Shown here: positions 58,367 to 64,000 of the stretch, piece after piece | Numbering within the stretch: the first letter of the stretch is position 1 | How the letters are laid out: each line of letters begins with the position of its first letter | Assembly (NCBI GenBank): GCA_009840005.1 | Contig: VXOR01000043.1 | Coordinates: forward strand, 61,332 to 125,331 | From: Gemmatimonadota bacterium | Lineage (GTDB): Bacteria; Latescibacterota; UBA2968; UBA8231 | DNA length: 64,000 bases | Reading direction: 5' to 3' | Notes under the pieces: model-generated | Databases searched by the model: none | Seen by the model: only the letters and a program-made list of their open reading frames with translations | Told to the model about the DNA's origin: nothing | Translations under genes and position numbers: made by a program

Positions 58367-59196
58367 GACCAGACGTAGATTTCGTCGTCGTCCGGGGACA
58401 TGGCAAAGAAGATGGCCAGCACCGCCCGGGGCTGATCGCCGACGACAGCGGGCACCTCGTGGATGTTTTCGCTAAAGAAAAAGTAGAGGTCGCCGGGTTC
58501 GAGCTGGACTTGGACGCGCTCGATGCCCTCGCGGGCGACGTAGGCAGCAAATTCCTCGCGTCCCAGATGCTCTGTCAACTCGGGGCGAAAGGGACAGTTG
58601 TACAGGTACGGCTCACCGGTGCCGCCTTCCTTGGTGCTATTCTGGAAGCAAAGCACCCCAGCGAACTGGTGCTCGAAACGAGAAATCTGGTATTCGAAAG
58701 CCCGAGTTCGCTTGGCAACGGAATCGTAGTGCGGGCCGTGGCCGGTTTCCCGGTGATAGACGCGGAAGATGGCCGGGCCGTAGAGGCGGCCGTCCGGCTC
58801 GCACGCGGTCTTCACCTCTTTGCCGGGCACTAGCTGAGCTAGAGCGTCGTACATAGTGCGAACTGGATCGTCATAGCCGTCGAAGAGAGTTTCGAACAAC
58901 GCCAGCGTCTCTGCGGAGTGGGCGTGGAACTTTTCGCGGTTGCTGCGGTGGTGGCCAAAACTAGTGCCAATATCGACGCGACGCGCTTGGCCGTCGCCGA
59001 CCTCGTGGGGGTCGTAGAGCAGGCTGCGCTCGTAGAACCGCCGCATCAGCGCCCGGCAATGGGCGGGGTTGTAGTGCTGGCGCAGCACAAAGGCCGGCAC
59101 CTCGCCGCGCGCTAGGGCCATCAGCGGCTCGGGGTACTGGTCGAGGATCTCAGAAATGGAGGCTTCAAATGGGGTCCAAGTTTGGGCGGTTGTCAT
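58363..59196 (-). CDS. 2OG-Fe(II) oxygenase family protein (277 aa)
   Basis: HxD is seen in GHGPHYDSVAKRT (~150) and the distal His/Arg pair in SENIHEVPAVVGDQPRAVL (~255-270), with the DLYFFF strand between as in double-stranded beta-helix oxygenases. The N-terminal half (HYNPAHCRALMRRFYERSL, HSAETLALFETLFDGYDDP) is helical and more like prolyl-hydroxylase-type members than the PhyH proteins elsewhere in the window. The length is normal. The substrate is unknown; amino-acid or small-molecule hydroxylation is typical. It is transcribed toward the M28 gene, and TTAA is shared by both stop codons. Confidence 0.8.
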   Translation of the reverse strand: MTTAQTWTPFEASISEILDQYPEPLMALARGEVPAFVLRQHYNPAHCRALMRRFYERSLLYDPHEVGDGQARRVDIGTSFGHHRSNREKFHAHSAETLALFETLFDGYDDPVRTMYDALAQLVPGKEVKTACEPDGRLYGPAIFRVYHRETGHGPHYDSVAKRTRAFEYQISRFEHQFAGVLCFQNSTKEGGTGEPYLYNCPFRPELTEHLGREEFAAYVAREGIERVQVQLEPGDLYFFFSENIHEVPAVVGDQPRAVLAIFFAMSPDDDEIYVWS

Positions 59197-59273
59197 GAGT
59201 GTTCACTCTTCAGCCTGCGAATGGCGCGATTGCTTTACTGCGCAGATAATCGACGCGTGGATTCAACTCGTAA

Positions 59274-59389
59274 TATAGCAATGCGGCATGATTTGAATGA
59301 TTCTAGATGTGGATCGTCCTGCACATCCTATTCTGCGTCCATCTGCGTCCATCTGCGGATCACCTTACAAATGATGTAGGATTGCTATA
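59274..59389. mobile_element. 116-bp MITE-like repeat, copy D
   Basis: It starts TATAGCAATGCG and ends ATGATGTAGGATTGCTATA, 116 bp, collinear with copies A and C (core CTGCGTCCAT repeated). It lies in the 289-bp gap between two minus-strand genes. The remaining part of the gap (59390-59485) contains CGCGAATTAACGCGAA and an A-run but no gene. Confidence 0.8.
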
Positions 59390-59485
59390 AGAAGAAGCTA
59401 CAAAACCTCCGCGAATTAACGCGAATCTACGTAAAAAAAAAGAAAGACTAAAGATGGGCAACTCGCGAATGCGGTGAAACGGGCG

Positions 59486-61834
59486 TCAGTACGCCAGCCC
59501 GATCAGACGCACGGCATCGTCCTCGCCAGTCTGAGCACCCAGATCGATGCGGCAGAGGTAAATCCCCGGCGGCACGACCGCGCCCTGCATATCAACTCCA
59601 TTCCACAGATAAGACAGTAAACTGCCCGCCGATGACGGGCTCAGCCGCGCCACTTGGTGCCCGCTCAGGTCGAAGATCTCCACTTGCGGTGCGGGCGCGG
59701 CGACCTTCAAGACGGCAAAGCGGATCGCGACTTGGTCGTTGATCCCGTCGCCATTGGGGGTGAAGACCGGTGGGTCTATCACGAGGTCGTCGATGAGCCA
59801 GCGGCTACCAGTCAGTTCGGGCAAGAGCACGATATTGGCGCGGCGGGACATGGCCTCCACCGATTGCCACAGACCCGGTCGCTGGTTGGTGCCGAGGTCA
59901 AGGGCGAAGAGGGCGGCGTTTTGCAGGAGGCGGGTAGTAAAGCTGACTTCGAGCGAGTCGGTGGCGATCACCTCTGGCAGGGCGATGAAGAGCGAGTCGC
60001 CCCGCGCTTCCACCGCCACGGGATCGATAGGGGTTGCTCCCGCGCTCACCTCCACGCCAGCCTCGAGGTCAACCGGCCCAGGCAGGGTAAAGCGCAAGAG
60101 ATCGAAGCCGCTATCTGCGGGCAGCGCACGCGTCGCCAAGGCATAGGTGAAGCGGGTGGACTCGTTGGGGAGCGCCTCGCGCGGCTCGATGCGCCCCAAA
60201 GCCTCCTGCACCAAAGCCTCCTCAAACTCGATCGCCAGCGAGTGGACCGTCGGTGCGAACTCGGGGTCGTCGGTGGCGAAGATCAGTTCCAATTGCACAA
60301 AGCGGCGCGGACTCTCCGACTTAAAGGGATCACCCGAGGACTGGTACTCGTTGCTCCACGCGCTCCAGTCCTCGCCCACCACCAAGGCGGTGTCAATGGC
60401 ACCTTTGAGAACCTTGGGCAGACTATTGTATTTCTCCTCGGTGACTTCGTCCCCCTTCTTGTCGTAGAAGGTGTATTGCTCGCTGAGCGCGTTGCCTGAG
60501 CGCGAGCGCAACTGGATGCGGGCATCGGCGGGCAGTTCGGCGTCCCAAGAGAGTGCGTTGATGACCTTGGGACGGCCATCTACGGCACCCAGATCGATAA
60601 AGTCGGATCGCAGCACGACCTCGGCGGGATAGCCGGGTGAGAAGACCATGAACTCCCCCCACTTGGCCTGGCCCCAGCCGCTATCAGTGACGCCGTGCCA
60701 GAACAAATAGCGCATTTTGCGCGGTCTGAAGAGATAGCGGATATAGAACAGGCGGTCGGCACCGGGGTTGAGGTGAGTGAGCAGTTCGGCATAGTCGAAG
60801 GGCTCCGCCACCGGCAGGCCGCTGCCTAGGGCGCGGGTGCCGTCCGAAAAGAGGATGGTGTGGCCAGGACCGGTGCCGCCGACGCCAAAGCCCAGGGTCC
60901 CCTCCTGCTGGCGCATCGAATAGATGAACATCTCATCGACGAAAAACACCGCGCCCAAATCGACTCCAAACCACACGCCGTTGTCCTTCCAACCCAGTTC
61001 GCCAACGCCTGAGGAAATGGAGTTGTTGGTGTTGAGATTAGCGTCGAACAGGTTGGCGGTGGCAGTGGCGCGGGCCCCGTCGGTGAAAAAGCCGCGCCGT
61101 TCGGTGCCGATGGCGATATTGTCACCGATGCCGATGACCTCAATCTCGGCGAGGGCCCCGTCCGCGCTCTGTTCCTCGGCCATGATACTGACGTACTGAA
61201 TGAGTTGGTAGTGGTCGCGGCGATCCGGCTCTACTCGCAAGTCGGCGTCGATCACCAAGGTGCTGTCGTTACCGGAAAATCCGAGGGGTATGGCAATGGA
61301 GGTCGCCTCATTAGGTCGGGTGGTGCGATAGACCGAGCGAAAAAGAAAGACATCTTGGGTGGCGACGATGCGCACGCCGGTATTGACCAGCACGGTAAAC
61401 TGCCTGAAGGGACGGGCCCCTTCCCGGTCGGGAAAAATCAGGCGAATTTCGCGAGCGAGTACGGCGCGCCCTAGGTCGATAGTGATAAACCAGTCTTCGG
61501 GTGCCGCATCGGGATCGGGCTGCCAAAAGGTCTCGGAATCGCCGTCGATGGCCAGCGTGGCCGTCTCCGGGCTGGACCCCACTTCCCAAATGCCACCGAA
61601 AACCGAGTCGCCGCGCCCTTTGGTTTCATGCGCGAACAGGTGGGCGTCCTGCACCGCGTTAATATCCTTGCGGAATTTGACCAGTTGTAACTGTCCCTCA
61701 GTCCCGACCTGCGTCAAGCCGAAGGGCTTTTCCCAGGTCGCCCATTCTGCGGCGCTGTCGAAAACTAGTTGGTCGGCACAGACCGGGACGGCGCACAGCA
61801 GTAAGGCGCAGATGGCGAAGTGCTTGCCCGACAT
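59486..61834 (-). CDS. Secreted discoidin-like / FlgD-Ig protein (782 aa)
   Basis: ATG 61834 is preferred because AGAGG lies 8 nt before it; an ATG two codons upstream is only 1-2 nt from that site. The signal peptide MSGKHFAICALLLCAVPVC is cleaved after CAD. The first domain shows LAIDGDSETFWQPDPD and WFITIDLGRAVLAREIRLIF. A second region near residues 265-330 has LFDANLNTNNSISS and GVWFGVDLGAVFFVDEMFIY. The middle module contains FYDKKGDEVTEEKYNSLPK, WSAWSNEYQ and SPRRFVQLELIF. The FlgD Ig domain contains VFTPNGDGINDQVAI, FDLSGHQVARL, LWNGVDMQGAVVPPGIY and ends IGLAY. It follows the related gene at 61847 by 12 nt in the same operon. Confidence 0.88.
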   Translation of the reverse strand: MSGKHFAICALLLCAVPVCADQLVFDSAAEWATWEKPFGLTQVGTEGQLQLVKFRKDINAVQDAHLFAHETKGRGDSVFGGIWEVGSSPETATLAIDGDSETFWQPDPDAAPEDWFITIDLGRAVLAREIRLIFPDREGARPFRQFTVLVNTGVRIVATQDVFLFRSVYRTTRPNEATSIAIPLGFSGNDSTLVIDADLRVEPDRRDHYQLIQYVSIMAEEQSADGALAEIEVIGIGDNIAIGTERRGFFTDGARATATANLFDANLNTNNSISSGVGELGWKDNGVWFGVDLGAVFFVDEMFIYSMRQQEGTLGFGVGGTGPGHTILFSDGTRALGSGLPVAEPFDYAELLTHLNPGADRLFYIRYLFRPRKMRYLFWHGVTDSGWGQAKWGEFMVFSPGYPAEVVLRSDFIDLGAVDGRPKVINALSWDAELPADARIQLRSRSGNALSEQYTFYDKKGDEVTEEKYNSLPKVLKGAIDTALVVGEDWSAWSNEYQSSGDPFKSESPRRFVQLELIFATDDPEFAPTVHSLAIEFEEALVQEALGRIEPREALPNESTRFTYALATRALPADSGFDLLRFTLPGPVDLEAGVEVSAGATPIDPVAVEARGDSLFIALPEVIATDSLEVSFTTRLLQNAALFALDLGTNQRPGLWQSVEAMSRRANIVLLPELTGSRWLIDDLVIDPPVFTPNGDGINDQVAIRFAVLKVAAPAPQVEIFDLSGHQVARLSPSSAGSLLSYLWNGVDMQGAVVPPGIYLCRIDLGAQTGEDDAVRLIGLAY

Positions 61835-61846
61835 AGCCATTACCTC

Positions 61847-63898
61847 TTAGTAGGCGATACCCAGCGGGAGGATCTGTGCCGAGGTGGCAAATTCGGCATT
61901 GGGGGCAACGCTCAGGAGATAGAGGCCGGGCGGTAGCAGTTCGCCGCTCTCGTCGCGGCCGTCCCATTCGGTTTCCTGCGGGCCGGCAGCCTGCCGACCG
62001 GCGTCAATGCGGACCAGCCTGCGTCCGTCGAGGGCGTAGATCTCCAGCGCAACTGGCACCAATTCGGGCAGGCGAAAAAGCGTGTAGCGTATCTGCAGGC
62101 GATCGTGGATGCCGTCGCCGTTGGGGGTCAGCACTGAGGTCGAGACGCTCAGTGCTTGGACCACACTGGGAGCAGAGTCGGCCACCCCCAGCACGTGCAG
62201 GCTATTGGTCGATAGCGCTTGGCCGGCGTCGCCGCCGACGACCGGCTGTGGCAAGACCTCGCGCTCACTGTCGGAGACCTCGCCGGTGAACGTGGTGGCG
62301 AGGGAGAATAGCGCGGTTGAGAAGAACAGGCGCAGCGGCGGGTTGTCGGCGCGGGTAACGCGGGCAGGCAGGCGGACGAGCAGGCCGTCTTCCAACTCGA
62401 TAACCTCGGCGGGTGCTACTGTTGCGAGCGGTTGGCCCATCTCTAAGCCGACGAAGCGGGTGCGGCTGCCCGTGCGGATGCGCAACACATCGAAGCCCGG
62501 GGCATCGACCTGCGAAAAATCGGCCCGCAGGTCGTAAACGAAGTCGGTCTCCTGCCCCAAGGAGACCTCAGTGAAACCGCGCGCCGGTTGCGGGTCGGTG
62601 CGCCGGGCGACCTCGCCGATAATGTCGCCAGCCAAAAGCGGGGCGGTCTCGATCCACAGCGAATCGAGGCGGACGAAATCGTCAAAGGACCGGCTTTCGA
62701 GCGCAATTCGCAATTGCAAATAAGAACCGCTGCGCAGGTTGAGCGGCAGGCCCGGTTGGGTGAAGGGCACCGACCAGAAAGTCCAGTTCTCGTCGTCGTA
62801 CCCAATGGAGGCGCGCAGGCCGGGGCGTGGCTCCAAGGTTACGATGGGTGCCTCTAAGTTGGGACGGAACTGGCGGGTGCGCAGTTGGTTTTCGTAGCGC
62901 TCGCGCGAGACGACGCGTTCAAAACCCGTCTGCATGTACTCGTGATAAACGGCAGGGTCCCCGTCGCGGCCGGTGCGCACCTCGATCTTGACTCCGACTG
63001 CCGCGTCGGGCGTCTCCACGGGCGTTCCGCCGACCATGCGCAAGGGCGTGGTCCGCCAGAACAGTCGTCCAAAGTTCACCGACTGGCCGAGGTCGGTGAT
63101 ACTGGTTTTGTAGATGGCCTTGCGGGGCACGCCCTCGGCGAAGAGCTCGAACTCGGCAATGGTGCCGGGTGGGGCATCCCGGTATTGGCCGCGGACGAAG
63201 GAGGCGAGAAAATCCTCGTCGAGGACCGAGACCTGCCGCCGATAGCGCACGTAGCGCACGTAGCGGCGGGGGAAGGGGATCGCGACGCGGGGCTCGAAAT
63301 TCTCGGCGACATTGGCGATGATATGTGAGAGAGGCTCCAGCGTGCCCTCGACGACGGGCCGCTCGGATTCGCTGGCAATCGACACGTCGTAGCCGGGAAT
63401 TGCGTCGGTCTTGAGGGGCGTGCCGTCGGAGCGGAAGCCTTGGCTGGGGGTGGTAAAGCCGAAGGAGATCGCTGGCACGGCGACGGCCAGATCCATGGTA
63501 TAGACCTCGCGTTCAAGCGGCACGGCGCGGGGCGGGTAATAAGTGGCGTCGTCGCCGTCGATAAGCAGACTGCCGCTGGGGGCAGCTAGGCCGTCGCTCC
63601 ACTTCCAAGTGCGCGGGGTCTCGCCATCGACATAGCCGAGGACGATATCGCTGGGGTCGCGCCAGAAAACCCAGTTGTCGAGGTGGGAAAAAACCGTTTT
63701 TTCAGGCGTCAGGTAGATGGGCTGGATGGAGCCGGGCGCGCTGACGAAGTCGATGAACAGACGCGTGGTGTCGCTTTCGCTCCACGCCAGGCCAGCGCCG
63801 CCCAACTTCCACGCCGAGATTTGGGCGGAGGCCGGCTGCGCTATCAGCACCAGCGCGAATAACCATACGCGGCCGAATGAGGACTGCTTCAGAGCCAT
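61847..63898 (-). CDS. Secreted discoidin-like / FlgD-Ig protein (683 aa)
   Basis: The start at ATG 63898 is set by AAGGAG 7 nt upstream; the TTG five codons earlier would overlap that site and is rejected. The signal peptide SSFGRVWLFALVLIAQ is cleaved at PASAQ. The mature start ISAWKLGGAGLAWSES groups it with the protein at 47028-49292. A discoidin-like part has LLIDGDDATYYPP, then ISFGFTTPSQGFRSDG. The middle contains EVRTGRDGDPAVYHEY, WTFWSVPF and SYLQLRIALE. The FlgD Ig domain contains VLTPNGDGIHDRLQI, YALDGRRLVRI, EWDGRDESGELLPPGLY and ends LGIAY. No further gene is visible between it and the window end. Confidence 0.87.
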   Translation of the reverse strand: MALKQSSFGRVWLFALVLIAQPASAQISAWKLGGAGLAWSESDTTRLFIDFVSAPGSIQPIYLTPEKTVFSHLDNWVFWRDPSDIVLGYVDGETPRTWKWSDGLAAPSGSLLIDGDDATYYPPRAVPLEREVYTMDLAVAVPAISFGFTTPSQGFRSDGTPLKTDAIPGYDVSIASESERPVVEGTLEPLSHIIANVAENFEPRVAIPFPRRYVRYVRYRRQVSVLDEDFLASFVRGQYRDAPPGTIAEFELFAEGVPRKAIYKTSITDLGQSVNFGRLFWRTTPLRMVGGTPVETPDAAVGVKIEVRTGRDGDPAVYHEYMQTGFERVVSRERYENQLRTRQFRPNLEAPIVTLEPRPGLRASIGYDDENWTFWSVPFTQPGLPLNLRSGSYLQLRIALESRSFDDFVRLDSLWIETAPLLAGDIIGEVARRTDPQPARGFTEVSLGQETDFVYDLRADFSQVDAPGFDVLRIRTGSRTRFVGLEMGQPLATVAPAEVIELEDGLLVRLPARVTRADNPPLRLFFSTALFSLATTFTGEVSDSEREVLPQPVVGGDAGQALSTNSLHVLGVADSAPSVVQALSVSTSVLTPNGDGIHDRLQIRYTLFRLPELVPVALEIYALDGRRLVRIDAGRQAAGPQETEWDGRDESGELLPPGLYLLSVAPNAEFATSAQILPLGIAY

Positions 63899-63939
63899 CG
63901 GGTGCTCCTTCAAGACGCAGAATATACGCAGAATAAATA

Positions 63940-63953
63940 ACTGATGTTACGCA
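63940..63953. repeat. Dispersed 14-bp repeat end ACTGATGTTACGCA
   Basis: The same motif bounds the palindromic element at 31828-31965. Here only one end is inside the window, so an element may continue past 64000. Confidence 0.45.
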
Positions 63954-64000
63954 GTTTTACGTCCCGAGCTTCCCATCCCTGTACCCTTTCCGCTACACTC

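Noticed and set aside
59390..59485. CGCGAATTAACGCGAA-containing stretch as a terminator or gene
   Set aside because: It has a short palindromic word and an A-run but no stable hairpin followed by a T-run in the needed orientation, and no open frame of interest.
679..63898. Assigning the FlgD-Ig proteins to type IX secretion
   Set aside because: The C-terminal domain matches the FlgD-type Ig (TPNGDGxND...WDGRDxxG...PPGxY) rather than a recognised type IX sorting domain, and no Por/Gld genes are in the window.
1..64000. tRNA, rRNA or riboswitch genes
   Set aside because: Reading the intergenic regions I found no cloverleaf, T-loop GGTTCGAAT-type motif or known riboswitch core; a dedicated covariance search was not possible here.

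Overview
The window reads as a stretch of chromosome from an uncultivated Gram-negative bacterium with moderately high GC. The closest match I can suggest is the Latescibacterota / Poribacteria-like candidate phyla. That is inference from gene content: several phytanoyl-CoA-dioxygenase-type (PhyH) oxygenases, a Gfo/Idh oxidoreductase, an enolase-superfamily enzyme, many FG-GAP/VCBS + ASPIC/UnbV secreted proteins, TPR lipoproteins, and large secreted proteins ending in a FlgD-type Ig domain. No rRNA or ribosomal-protein gene is present to fix the taxonomy. I saw no tRNA, CRISPR array, phage or intact transposase gene.

Layout. 1-9.6 kb (minus strand): the 5' part of an enolase-superfamily gene, two secreted discoidin/FlgD-Ig proteins, then a run of PhyH, PhyH-HEAT, Gfo/Idh and amidohydrolase genes that looks like small-molecule (sugar acid or similar) catabolism. 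9.7-16 kb: a polysaccharide deacetylase, a DUF2283 protein with a 52-residue partner, a small membrane protein, two more PhyH genes, an unrecognised 585-residue enzyme-like protein and a HicB-like protein. 16-27 kb: a TPR + FG-GAP + UnbV fusion, an NCS2 permease preceded by a short Tsx-like leader ORF, a TPR lipoprotein, a pentapeptide + FG-GAP + UnbV fusion and a further FG-GAP/UnbV protein. 27-35.5 kb: a membrane-bound spermidine-synthase-like protein in operon with an OPT-like (DUF6785-type) membrane protein, another FG-GAP/UnbV protein and a GT-C-like membrane protein. 35.5-50.9 kb (all minus): an LRR-like lipoprotein, a parvulin-type isomerase, a discoidin/FlgD protein, a CBM9-like secreted protein, two tandem giant barrel proteins, a discoidin/FlgD protein and a second LRR-like protein. 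50.9-64 kb: an FG-GAP/UnbV protein, a TPR lipoprotein, three more discoidin/FlgD proteins, an M28 aminopeptidase and a 2OG-Fe(II) oxygenase.

The main theme is cell-surface material. Seven paralogous discoidin/FlgD-Ig proteins, five FG-GAP/UnbV proteins, two ~950-residue outer-membrane barrel candidates, two LRR-like proteins, a CBM9-like protein and a periplasmic isomerase suggest an extracellular adhesion or glycan-binding apparatus. A second theme is mobile non-coding DNA. Four copies of a 116-bp MITE-like repeat are present, two of which sit exactly at gene starts. There are also palindromic GTAGGGG-type elements with ACTGAYGTTACGCA ends, and two TTAGTGG-type palindromes that overlap stop codons.
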